Source: Rheum nobile
Taxonomy: Eukaryota; Streptophyta; Magnoliopsida; Caryophyllales; Polygonaceae
NCBI GenBank assembly: GCA_027886185.1
Contig: WOAB01000041.1
Span: 3,038,001 to 3,102,000, forward strand
Direction: 5' to 3'
DNA length: 64,000 nucleotides
Made by a program: the position numbers and the translations under genes. This document shows positions 32,801 to 43,266 of this stretch, piece by piece (position 1 is the stretch's first letter; each line of letters opens with the position of its first letter). The notes under the pieces are model-generated. The model saw only the letters and a program-made list of their open reading frames with translations, ran no database searches and had not been told where the DNA came from.

Positions 32801-34561
32801 CCCGACACATCCTTATCATAGTAGCTTAAACGCAGCCATCGCATTGATCAGCTTGCCGTTATCAGCGTCATTTCGACCTTTGAACTTGCACACGAATTGG
32901 CCCCCGGATGACACCGTCACCGTTCTTGAACTGAAGTCGATCACCGCCTTGTGACGCGTCAGCCAATCCATACCGAGAATAATGTCGTATGGAGCCATGG
33001 CTATGCAGATTAAATCTGCCTCGAATTCCTTACCCTGAATGGTAATCGGAAAGTCGGACAAATGCTTGGTTCCCACCAAACGTTCTCCATTAGGAAGATT
33101 AACGACGAAAGGGTCGCACGAATCATTGCACACTAAGTCTAACTTGCTAACACAGCTATCCGAAATAAAGGAATGCGTAGCACCAGAATCAAACAGAATG
33201 CACACTGAAGTAGAGTGAAGGTATAGAGTACCTTGAGCAATCAGAGCGTTGGGTCCATCTGCCTCACGCATCTCGTACAAGCGTTGGCCCTGACTTCCAG
33301 AAACAGCTGGGGCCTTTCCCCTGTTCTGAGCAGTCGTCTACACTGAAGGGCTAGGAGTCTCGGCAGGCTTAAACCTAGGTCGGTTGCTCTGATGAACTGA
33401 CCCTTGCTGCGACTCTACTCCCTTCTGCTTCCCCTGCTTGCAGAACTTTTGCAGATGACCATCACGTCCACACCCAAAGCATGGCCTCCTCTCCTTCCGA
33501 CACTCAGTGCTCTTGTGCCCAGCAGTACCGCAGTTATAACACTGAACTGTACTCCGGGTCTACCCTGACTGCTGAGTCGATCCCCCTTGCGTCATCTTCG
33601 TCTTAGCTCGGCCGGACTTGGCGAAGTTAGACGGTGGCGCAGGGCGCTTAAAACCACCTCCCTGGTTCTGATTCTGCATCGACTTCTGTCGGTTGCGCCT
33701 CTTGGTTGACTCCTCGAGAGTTACCTCCAGCTTATAGGCACAATCCACATACTGCTCCAAAGTAGAGCATGTGTGGTGTACCATTAATGGCTTGATATTC
33801 GGGTTCATCCACTCGTGGAAGTACCAGATCTTTTGAGCCTCGCTGGTGATCTCGGCAGTGGCGTACTGTAGAAGATGGTTGAACTTAGATGCCAACTCGG
33901 TCACTCTCAGACCATCAGTCTGAGGGTACAAGAACTCTTTATGCTTCTCCTCTCTCATAGCACGAGAGAAAAAGCGATCAACCATCTTGGTCTTGAACAT
34001 CGACCAAGTCAACACTGGGCTCTCAGCCAAACCAGTGCTCTCCCACCACTCGCTAGCCTCCTCCTTCAGCTTAAGAGACGCGATATGGACCTTCTCGGCC
34101 TCCGTACACTCCACATTCCTGAACAGCCTCTCCATATGGGAGAACCAATGAGTCACTGCCACTGGCTCCCCTTTCCCGTTATAGCAGTCGGGTCTCATGG
34201 AAGTAATGGTCTTAAGAGCGCGACCATAGCTGTCCCTCGCCCTAACGGCAGTCTCCTGAATCACGGGATTTCTGGGTTCCACAACATCAGGAACCGCTAC
34301 ATGAATAGGCACTTCTTGTGCTTGAGGCGCACTTGGTCTCAAGACATCTGTGATAGCCTGCATCATGATCCCTCGGATTGCCTCAACAGCTGTGGCGTCA
34401 AACAGCGTCGGCGCCTGGGTCTGATCCTGACCTTCACGCCTCTGCTGGACGCGAGACTCAGACTCGTGTTCATCCTGAACACTTCTTCCTGCTGGTCTGG
34501 GGTTTTGGCTAGTCCCAGCACCGGCTCGAGTCGAATTCCTCGTGCTTCTTGGGTTCACCAT
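29840..34561 (-). pseudogene. Tekay gag-pol polyprotein, one frame with five in-frame stops
   Basis: From the ATG of MVNPRSTRNSTRAG at 34561 to the stop at 29840-29842 is 1,574 codons without a frameshift. In-frame stops lie at 33562-33560, 33340-33338, 32818-32813 (two in tandem) and 30316-30314; three are TAG explicable as CAG with C-to-T. Domains: gag (MRPDCYNGKGEP, SEWWESTGLAESPVLTWSMF); zinc knuckles CYNCGTAGHKSTEC and CFGCGRDGHLQKFC; protease DSGATHSFIS; RT with VFIDDILIYS; RNase H (VVYSDASKCGLGC, FTDHKSLKYI, VVADALSRK); integrase with HHCC finger and D, D, E (MDFVTG, SDRDGRF, GQSERT, 35 residues between the last two); GPFEILDRVG domain; chromodomain near the C-terminus (EELPVRILERREK, VRVLWSKS, VTWEMWE). 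Catalytic residues are kept, but the stops prevent full translation. Confidence 0.95.
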
Positions 34562-35187
34562 CTATTTACCGATCAAATTCCAAGCATTCAATACATTAAT
34601 ATTATGCAATATACTTATGCAATATACCAACGTAAATAAATTACTCAGAATAGATCAACTTGGTATTTTATAGATGAACCTTCGAATTCTTATACAAGTT
34701 ACGCATAAGTTTATCATTCGAGCGTTAGGACAACATTGTTCGAAGATATAAGTGTTTCTCAGAGTATTTGCCGCAATACTGAAATATTACACAAAGTACA
34801 ACTTGGAATACTAAGAAACGAAACTACTACGATAGGCAATGCCATTCCTCCTCAAGGCGTTCCAAAATGTCTCCCATACGACTGACTACTCGTGCATGGT
34901 CTCTTCGGGCTAGGCTCACCATTGAGCTCTGGCGATGGGTTTCGCACCCTGCTTGACCCTAAAGCACATAGTCCTAGCTCAGTCATGGTAAAGTATGGGT
35001 CGTCCATGACTGGTCCTCCTATTCCAGCCCTCCTCTGAGTACTGGCGATCAGCTCATCCCTCTGACGCTGCTGTTCTGCGGAGATTACCTCGCTCTGGCG
35101 GAGAATCTCCTGCAGCTCGGATTCCGACCTCCATCTCCTTGGAGTAGGGATAGGCTGAGATTCCCTGCCACTTTTTAAAAACTTTTC
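34562..35187 (-). other. Leader of the Tekay element with an open upstream frame
   Basis: Between the primer-binding site and gag, the minus strand has an open stretch (35217-34852) that runs from the LTR through the primer-binding site (read as LWYQSEK) into a hydrophilic segment (SESELQEILRQSEVISAEQQ). It has no ATG, so it is not called as a gene. Confidence 0.5.
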
Positions 35188-35203
35188 GCTCTGATACCAC
35201 AAC

Positions 35204-37629
35204 TGTAATACCCCCAAAACTTAACCCTTTTGGAAAGGTATTACCGCCAGTGACCCCAGTGTTCCTTACCGAGATCACCCAAGGCTTTACCAAATAAATA
35301 CAATTTATGAAATGCAATTGATACACAAAGATCAAGCATTAAATTCCAAAACATAACATTGTCGAGGAAACAAGAGTTACGGGATTACAACCCAATCCCG
35401 AATAGGTCAAAACATAGTTTAAACCAAACACAGCGGAAGACTAAGAAAGTAAGTTACAATCGGAGTTATTGTCCAAAGGATCATAACCCGATTAAAGAAA
35501 TAATTAAAACATTCAAAAACCACCGCCGACTCCATAGTCCTTCTAATCTTCTGAGCTACTTCTTAACTGATGTGCCGAATCAAACGGATGACACCAGCCA
35601 ACCATGCAAGGGAAAACATTGGTTGGTTAGTCTAACTGAATAGACTAGCAAGGGTACAAAGCAGACTGGTTCGAAGCAGTCATATTAGGTTAGACTCATC
35701 GCTTCTCGGATAATAACCGATAACGGTAGTCAACCATCATATTTCTACTGGAATAAACAAGAGGTATGCACATGAGAAGATTCTGGAAGACTGAATCTTC
35801 ACAGAAATCGACTCGAAAGAAGACTCCAACGGAAATGAGTCTTTAAGGAAGTAATGACAAATCTGGAATATTACAGAATCATTCAACAATGATTTAAAAC
35901 TGACTGAGATGCTTCGGTTCACAACCAACCTCATCGCCTACAGCGAATCCAGATTGGAAAGAGAACGTACTACATTCAAGTCAAGACGAGTTTTCCTAGC
36001 TGAACTGAACTTAGCTGCACTACTCGCCCAAGGTGTATTAATTATGTGCGTCAAGGTAGCACTTATCTGATTTATGTTTCAAAAAAAACACATCACGTTA
36101 TAGACTTTTACATGTGTACCCCACCAATGGGACGACACATCTTAGTATATGTTTCGTCGAGAGTGACGTATACCGAAAGGTTTGTGACACCCGCTAAGTG
36201 TCCCGTCTCTACACACATGTGTAAGAGACCGATCATGATCATAGAATAGTACCAGATGGAGACGAGCCATCCCGATACCAGATTATAAAGAAACGACTGG
36301 ACAGAGTCCGAGTAACGTTCCTATCTAACAGTGCTAACTAAACAGTTACAGCACCACAACATTTACAGGATAAATCCACATAAAGGCCTGAAAGGCGATC
36401 ACAGATAATAGCGTTGTTCTAACAGATATACAACCTATTATATGATTTTCAAAACAGTTTATCAAAACCGCTTCCAGACAAACAGAATATTCATTCCAAA
36501 TTAATTACTCAGATAAACTACTGATAATTAATGTAAATATGGAACGAAAGAGCAAGAGCGAACCGCCACTTGCCTTACTCCGCAGAATAGTCTAAAGACG
36601 TCACTGGATTCCGGGCTCGACACGGTATAGTTTTGACAGCACAACAACCTTCGAGTCGACCCATAAAAGGAACCCTAAGTTAGATCCGACATAAACAGTA
36701 CGAATCTAAACACGGCGAAAGAACACGAAAGGAAAGACGCCACGACGACAACCGACCAAGCCAAAGCCACGAAGGCGTTCTGGGCACTGGCGGCGGTCGC
36801 TGTTCTTGGCGGCGGTCGCCGTGAAGAACACGGCGGTCGCCGTGAAGAACACGGCCGACTGAAACGAGAGAAAACTCACCCAAAAACACGAGTGGTTCGG
36901 CCTCCTTCGACTAGCTTTGGCTTCTAACCTCCAAGGCTAACCAAAAGCTTCACAAAGGCACTCAGGAACCACACCAAAGCAACACCGGCGAGACCTTCAA
37001 AAATTCCGGCGAAGGCACAACTCCGGCGAGAGGCAATTTTGGCAGAGGTTCGGTGTTTGGGATGGCTCAAATCTCTCCCCCAACACCCCCTTTTATAGCC
37101 AAAGCGTCTGGAGCACGAAGAAGATGGGCCTATAGCTAGTTCGGCGCTCGCCGGAAATCGCGCCGACGACCATCGGGCAAGGACTGCCGGACAACGATGA
37201 CTGCCATTACGGCGGGCGCCGTAATTTACGGCGGTCGCCGTGGCATGACACACCAGCTGCCTCCTCGAGCGTTGGGACGGCGGGCGCCGTGACTTTACGG
37301 CGGTCGCCGTGCTTGGGTCTCATGACGGCGGTCGCCGCGACTTTACGGCGGTCGCCGCGACTTTACGGCGGTCGCCGTGACACCTTTTTCCCGTCCGTTC
37401 AGCTTTGAACGAACATGACATTAAGCCGGGATAACAATTATCGTATGCGAACGACAATTAAAATCCAAGGCATGTTACCTGTATATTATTTCACTGAGAA
37501 AAATATTATAGATACAGAGCACATTACAGAATGTCTCAAGCTACCTGAATTAAATCCGACGTACTAAACGGGTACTCGGGAAAATTCCAAAATTCCCAAA
37601 ATAACCTTACAAAAATACGGGGTATCACA
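35204..37629 (-). repeat. 5' LTR of the Tekay element
   Basis: 2,426 bp. It holds repeated ACGGCGGTCGCCGT hairpin units, mainly at 36788-36857 (right of the LTR middle) and 37202-37380. Confidence 0.94.
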
Positions 37630-37634
37630 CATAC

Positions 37635-37870
37635 CGTGCGTCCCATCGCACGACTCATGCGTACCTTCTGTAAAAAAATCACAAGAGTGCACGGACCGTG
37701 TGCCGAAATGCACGACCCGTGTGTCAGCCACTATAAAACAGTTCAAAAAATCACCGCTTTGCACGGACCGTGCGTCAAAACGTTCGGCCTGTGCGTTAGC
37801 TCCTGTAACGCTCAACAACAAGTGCACGGACCGTGCAGAAGTGCACGGTCCGTACGATCTCCTCTGTAAA
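37635..37870. repeat. Clustered GCACGGACCGTGC palindromes
   Basis: Palindromes of the form GCACGG-A-CCGTGC and partial copies recur near 37687, 37708, 37757, 37822 and 37838. This flanking DNA was split from 27241-27413 by the Tekay insertion. An open frame across it is a by-product. Confidence 0.7.
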
Positions 37871-38131
37871 GGAGGCAGTTTGTGCATTTTCGTTTGCACA
37901 GACCAACACCCAGTTCGTGCATCTGCCTGTGTGACTCGTGCTCCGGAACCCTGAAGCAGGACCCATTTCGCGTTCGACCCTTCGTTCGAACCCACAACTA
38001 CCTGAATTTGCGCCGAGATGCTTATCGAGCCCCGAGTAATTGGCCCAATCAAGGCAGGACCCGTTTCGATTTTTATTAACCAGACCCGTATAGGACAGGG
38101 GGACATATGCTAGTTATATCTAATATGGTAC
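37871..38131. other. Non-coding DNA, possibly LTR debris
   Basis: No gene is seen. It contains several CCCGTTTCGA and GACCCGTATAGGACAGG words like those in plant LTRs, but no partner. Confidence 0.35.
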
Positions 38132-38213
38132 ACCGTTTTAGATTATTATTTTTTTGGTAACCTACACCGTTTTAGATTATTATTTTTTTTGGTAACCTAC
38201 ACCGTTTTAGATT
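38132..38213 (+). repeat. Short tandem repeat, about 35 bp unit, two and a half copies
   Basis: TACACCGTTTTAGATTATTA followed by a T-run and GGTAACC is repeated, with a third partial copy ending in TTTTAGATTTTGATT. Confidence 0.8.
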
Positions 38214-38305
38214 TTGATTTGAACCAACTATGACAAAATTAAACACGAAAAATGTCATAAGTGGAATTAATAAGGTGCACATATAAAGCATGAGTTTGGA
38301 TCATA

Positions 38306-38510
38306 TGCGGAGCACTCTTCTCGTGCGGTCGTGCGGAGCATGCACTTTAAGGCCTTATTTGTGCACTTTTTCAAAAAAAAAAATCTTTTTCAAATTTTTT
38401 TCCAAGTATTTTTCAATTTTTTTGCAAAAGTGTACAAATAAGGCCCTAAAATGTACAAATAAGGCCTTATAGTACATGTCCGCACGTCCGCACGGAAAGA
38501 GTGCTCCGCA
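38306..38510. mobile_element. Foldback MITE-like inverted repeat, about 205 bp
   Basis: The left end TGCGGAGCACTCTTCTCGTG is mirrored by the right end, whose reverse complement is TGCGGAGCACTCTTTCCGTG. The inner parts also pair (AAGGCCTTATTTGTGCAC with GTACAAATAAGGCCTTAT). The centre is T-rich. Weaker pairing may extend outward on both sides. No clear target-site duplication, so the superfamily is uncertain. Confidence 0.7.
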
Positions 38511-39860
38511 CCGGAACCGCACTCAAGTTATTAATGTAGTTGTAATAAGTAGAAATAAGATGTAACGGCAAAATATGCATACAGATATATGGCCGGTTTA
38601 TATGGCCGGAGTCTCTGTCGATGCTATGTGTGATGTCCTTGGTTGTCCGAACCTGTTTTCGCATACAGCCATACAGGTATAGTAAGAAAACCTATGTATA
38701 CATTTTTTATTTTTTTTTAAATGTGTGTTTATATATGCATTATACATTGATATATTTTATTAATATGTGTTCATTTGCTTTTAAGTGTACATATATTTTC
38801 TAAATAAGTGTACATATATTTTATTAATATGTGTTTATCACAATTATTATGTCCGTATGTGAGCGATCGTTATCATCCTGATGATAAATTTCATTAAAAG
38901 ATGCTAAAAGATTATAAATTAGAAAAGTAGAAACTGAAATTGATAATCCGTGTGTTATTAATTGCTTGTTAGGTAAATGTGAATGCCCATGAAAATTAGA
39001 GATAATTATATCTGACATTAAATGGGATATTATGACTTTTTTTAGGACAAGAATTCAACATTATTTTAGAGAGATAAATATGATGGTCGACAAACTAGCT
39101 AATTTAAACCATCACAATATCTTTACGAGAGAAGATCTTTTTTATGTATAAAAATAATTTGAGTTATTTTTTAATATATATAAATTTTAAAGTTTTCATT
39201 CGAATGATGTTCTAGGATAGTGGACCCTAAGGCGTCAATTATTCTAATTATTTTTTCATATACAAAGAAAAAGATAAAATTTTGTTACAAATAAGGAAAA
39301 TTCCGGTTGGTGCCCTTGAGCCTTAGGGTATTCCTGTTTTGTGTCTCGGGATATTTTTTTTGCTTGGTGCTCCCAAGATTTTGGGTTTGTTTGTTTCATA
39401 ACCCTTCATATTTTTACCTTTCTGGTTGAAATTGATCAAATTCAAGCCCCATCATGTGTTCTTCACCCTTAAATTAGTAGGATATGACTACAAAACACCT
39501 AAATCCATACCCGACTATCCCGATTTAAATTCCAATTCGAAAATGAGTTATAGTTTCAGAATTTAAATCGAAATAGTTCGAGTATGAAATTGAGTATTTT
39601 AAAAGACGAATCCTACTGATTTGAAGATGAGTAACACGATAGTGAACTTAATTTGATTAATTCAAACAGAAAAGATACAAATAAAAAACAAATAATTATA
39701 AAACAAATAAACTCAAAATCTCAAAAACAGTTACTGAAAAGATAATAATCTTACAACATCAATTAAAATAGCATTAAATTCAGAACACTAACCAAAATTT
39801 CATAATTTTGTGCAAAGTAAATTATAGGAACGGGTGGTTAAAATCCTATTTTCCATGAAA
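38511..39860. other. AT-rich intergenic DNA
   Basis: No gene, RNA or element is recognised. It lies between the transposon cluster and the PP2-A13-like gene. A TTGGTGCCCTTGAGCCTTAG-type stretch at 39310-39420 looks like repeat-derived text but cannot be classified. Confidence 0.5.
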
Positions 39861-40086
39861 AAATGATTTTTTATTGGATTTCGATATGGATAAGAAGAAA
39901 AACAAACCAACAAAAATCACTTCCATTTCCCAAATCTGTCTGCCTCCTGCCTCCAACGGCGGCGTGAAACCTACGTGTCCTCAGCCCAGACCTCCACGAG
40001 CAAGCGGAATCCTCTTTTTCTTCTTCTTTCTCTCCTCAAAAGCCCAATACCCAAATTCGAACACCCATCTGCCAATTTCACCTTCA

Positions 40087-41690
40087 ATGGGGGCGAATCT
40101 CTCGTCGGCGGAGGCCGATTCCGTCGCTGGGTCACTGATCCGACCCAGATTAGGCGACATACCCGAGAGTTGTATAGCCCTAGTCCTCGCGAATCTCGAC
40201 CCGCCTGAGATCTGCAACTTGGCCCGGCTTAATCGGGCCTTTCGTGGGGCCTCAAGCGCCGATTTCATCTGGGAGTCCAAATTGCCTTCTAATTACCGCT
40301 TTATTATTGACGAATTGTTTAATAACAAGGATCTAGGGTTGTGTTGTTGGGATTGCAAGAAGGATATCTACGCTCGCCTTTCTCGCCCCCATTCATTTGA
40401 TGGTGGTACTAAGGTAAACTTCTGCTAGTAGCAAATGGATTCTGATGATTGAAATCAACTTCTGAAATTGGTATTTTCCTTTTCCGGCTATTTCAATCTT
40501 GAGTAGGCAAAACAATAGGCTTTAGTTTGATTCACTTCCGAATAATGCAGTTCAGCTGAAACTTGAGTTAGAATTGTGATCCTGGACCTGTTTCAGCTGA
40601 TTTTTGTTCTTGTGGAATTGCTGTGTTGTGTGTAGGAAATATGGTTGGATAAGAGAACTGGAGGCGTTTGCCTGTCAATTTCATACAAAGCCATGTCAAT
40701 TACTGGGATACACGACAGAAGATACTGGAATCGAATTCCGACAGACGAATCTAGGTGAGGGTTTCTTGATCCTGCCTCTGATTTTGTCCCCTGGTGATTG
40801 ATCTCTGAATTTTCTGTTAGCCAAGATCTTACTATGAGAGTGTTAATTAGTCGTTCATTTCTTTGTTCAGCATGAGTTCTGACGGTTCTGACAATATCAA
40901 TGTCTTATCTAAAGATTTGATCCTGAATTAGTCAAACAGGTTTTCTGGCATAATTGATGCTTACTTGCTGTGTGACTTGGCTCAATTTGGCCAAGTTTAC
41001 TATGAGATATTCATGTGCACTGAGCTTCTCATAGAATTAGCAATTTTTTCTATGCTTCCTAACGAAACATTTTCATTCATTATAGATGTTAAACAAGTGC
41101 TCTGGATCATGGTATACCTAGAAAGGAATTGACACTTTCATGACATATGCAATGGTTTATTTTATTCTTACTAGTGCTACATAGAATCCTCAAGCCTAGA
41201 TAGGTTTTGTTTCCGAGTTCTTTTTCCTTAAAATCAAGACCAATATGAATATATATTCTCCTGTAGATTCCAAGCTGTTGCGTACCTCAAACAGATATGG
41301 TGGTTTGAAGTAGAAGGAGAACTGGAATTCAAATTTCCAGCTGGAACTTACAGCCTATTCTTCAGGCTCCAGCTAGGGAAGACGTCAAAGCGACTCGGTC
41401 GGAAAGTTTGCAACGTCGAGCACATACACGGGTGGGACTTGAGACCCGTTCGGTTCCAGCTGACGGCATCAGACGGTCAGCACGCCGAATCTTGCCACTA
41501 TTTGGACAACCGGGGCTCGTGGGTCCTTTACCATGTAGGAGATTTCATCGTCGAGGACCCGAACAAGATGAAGAAGATCAAGTTTTCTGCAATGCAGATA
41601 GACTGCACCCACATAAAAGGTGGCCTGTGTGTGGACTGTGTGTTCATTTATCCCCAGGACATGGCTAAGTCTGCCATGCCAGTTTTGTAG
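40087..41690 (+). CDS. PP2A13: F-box protein PP2-A13-like (phloem protein 2-like), three exons, 289 aa
   Basis: Exons 40087-40413, 40636-40754 and 41267-41690 join in frame (327+119+424 = 870 nt) with GT-AG introns. The start is the ATG of MGANLSSAEADS, which matches the family's MGAN start; an upstream in-frame extension has no good ATG context. An F-box lies at about residues 20-65 (RLGDIPESCIALVLANLDPP, then ICNLARLNRAFRGASSADFI). The PP2 domain covers the rest (EIWLDKRTGGVCLSISYKAM, IWWFEVEGELEFKFPAGTYS, RLGRKVCNVEHIHGWDLRPV, YHVGDFIVEDPN, IDCTHIKGGLCVDCVFIYP). The length equals the usual family length of about 290. Known role of the family: substrate receptor of SCF ubiquitin ligases via the F-box, with a lectin-like PP2 domain. 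It appears intact. The exact paralogue (A11 to A15) is less certain than the family. Confidence 0.93.
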
Positions 41691-41800
41691 ATGGAAGATA
41701 AATAGAGAGAGAGAGAAAGAAAAGGTCATTTCTTTAACCTGTGGGGTTTTTGTTATATATATATATATATGAGTGTCTCAATTGTCAATACCTACTATAG
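41691..41800 (+). other. 3' untranslated region of the PP2-A13-like gene with a TA microsatellite
   Basis: It contains GAGAGAGAGAG at 41706-41717 and an AT repeat near 41753-41770. No canonical AATAAA was found close by; AAATAG at 41699-41704 is the nearest. Confidence 0.5.
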
Positions 41801-41819
41801 TAGGGTGTATATAAGTCTT

Positions 41820-42023
41820 TTTTTTTCTTTTTTTTTTAATTATCGAGGGGTATCGGGCCTTTACCGGTTCTCCACTAATCCCCTCGGCCCATGGCATCTA
41901 GCCCATCAGCCCATGGACAGGTAAATCAGGAGAAATAGCGCCCTGCGTTGCCAGCACGTTTCACGGAATGAACATGCCCAAAGTCCTACTCCCCTGGCAC
42001 CGTTGTGCTATCGCCCCTGGGCC
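41820..42023 (-). mobile_element. SINE, about 204 bp, minus orientation, 19 bp TSD
   Basis: TAGGGTGTATATAAGTCTT is duplicated perfectly at 41801-41819 and 42024-42042. On the minus strand the element starts GGCCCAGGGGCGATAGCACA and ends in an A-rich tail (T-run on the plus strand at 41820-41840). The long duplication and tail show target-primed insertion. GATAGCACAACGGT near the head may be an A box and GTTCATTCCGTG a B box of a tRNA-derived promoter, but these matches are weak. Confidence 0.85.
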
Positions 42024-42042
42024 TAGGGTGTATATAAGTCTT

Positions 42043-43080
42043 GTTTTGCCCTTTTTCCTGTGGTTTAGGACGCTGTTGTTGGGTTTAGGGTTTCTCAGCT
42101 TTTGCTTAATTCAGTAGAGTTCATTTAATTATGTCTTGTAAAGGGTTTGATATGATTATTGAATTTCATCAATCCTTTTGCTCTCCATTTTCGTGGGATA
42201 ATAATGATTTGAAAATGCCTCCTTGAACTATTGATCTTGGTGTTTGTTTGGTTGCCACTTGAAAATCCCAGGAAATAATCCAATATTTTCTGGAAATAAC
42301 GTTTGTGTTTGGTTGTATTTATTTTATTATAAAATTTCATAAATTTTAATTTTAAAGATTTGTACTTCCCGGGGAATTGTAAATACCACCCCATATGTTG
42401 GGGTGGCCCGTGGGTAACATTCATTTTCATCCTTTTTTATTTTTAGTATATTTTATCTATTTTATTTTAAAATTATAAATCTTTTATTTACTCATGAGTC
42501 AACTTATTAAATTCTATAAAATGAATCATAATAGTAATTTTAAATAAATTTTCAAGAATTAAAATATCTAACCAAACAAAATAAAGTAATTTAATTGTTA
42601 AGAAGTTGGTTTTAACCATTCATAAACTCTCAAGAAATCCAATACCCCAGAAATATATTTCATTGAAATTGTACTTCATATCCTATGTTGAACCAAACGA
42701 GCACTTGTATATGTGCGACATAGGTACACAAAACATGTATATTTTCATGATAAAAAAAATTTGCTTATTCTTGTTTTTTAACTTGTGTACTTTTTTCCCT
42801 ACTTATAACGAGGAAATTGTAAAGAAGAATGACTTTTGTGTTTAACCATAAATCCCATGCATGCATAGTATTTTGCTCGATATTATTGACAAGGCAATCA
42901 TAATTGTGGTTCTTGAACTGGATTTTGAGTCTTTTTAGCCCGTATTTATATTTTTGGAGTTCTTTCATTTCTTCACCAAGAACCAGATCTTCAATAATTG
43001 TGAGAGAGGAAAAAAAACAAAATGGAGAGAGTGAGAACAAGCGTACATCCGCCATTAAAGCAATACGAAGCTCAAAGAAA
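42043..43080. other. Intergenic AT-rich DNA, with a possible Harbinger-type MITE at about 42239-42705
   Basis: No gene is seen. GTGTTTGTTTGGTTGCC near 42240 and the inverted GAACCAAACGAGCAC near 42690-42705 may be imperfect terminal repeats of a MITE; several internal TTTGGTT/AACCAAA words fit. A WAA-type duplication was not confirmed. Confidence 0.4.
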
Positions 43081-43266
43081 CTTTCAACTCACCATTCTCT
43101 TAGAGACAAGTGTAAATAATGCGAATCTCTTATTTCTCTCTCACATCAGTGAGATCATGTACATAAGGCCTTATATACAAGTGATCCTATTTGCTAATCA
43201 CCTAGATATTTACAAGATCGGTCTAACAACCTGTAATAAACTCATGTGTCACACATATGGGTTACA
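43080..43266 (-). repeat. Probable copia LTR remnant with polypurine tract
   Basis: On the minus strand a CCAACTTGAGAGAAGG purine tract is followed by TGTAACCCATATGTGTGACA at 43266 and below. The far end is undefined; the LTR may extend beyond 43080. Confidence 0.5.

Larger units (their letters stand above)
27419..37629 (-). mobile_element. Tekay-type chromovirus (Ty3/gypsy), full length, TSD CATAC
   Basis: LTRs at 27419-29803 (2,385 bp) and 35204-37629 (2,426 bp) are flanked by CATAC at 27414-27418 and 37630-37634. They differ at roughly two dozen bases (about 1.1%) plus two copy-number changes of 20-21 bp that account exactly for the 41 bp length difference. On the minus strand the order is 5' LTR, primer-binding site GTTGTGGTATCAGAGC (35188-35203), leader, gag-pol with chromodomain, polypurine tract (TAAGGGGGAGGAGA, 29804-29817), 3' LTR. 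The lineage call rests on two Gag zinc knuckles, the long LTR and the C-terminal chromodomain. Confidence 0.95.

Noticed and set aside
34852..35217. 121-codon minus-strand gene upstream of Tekay gag
   Set aside because: It has no ATG (starts at TTG) and translates the LTR edge and primer-binding site; kept only as an open leader stretch.
41469..41729. Minus-strand frame over the last PP2-A13-like exon
   Set aside because: Shadow of the conserved sense exon.
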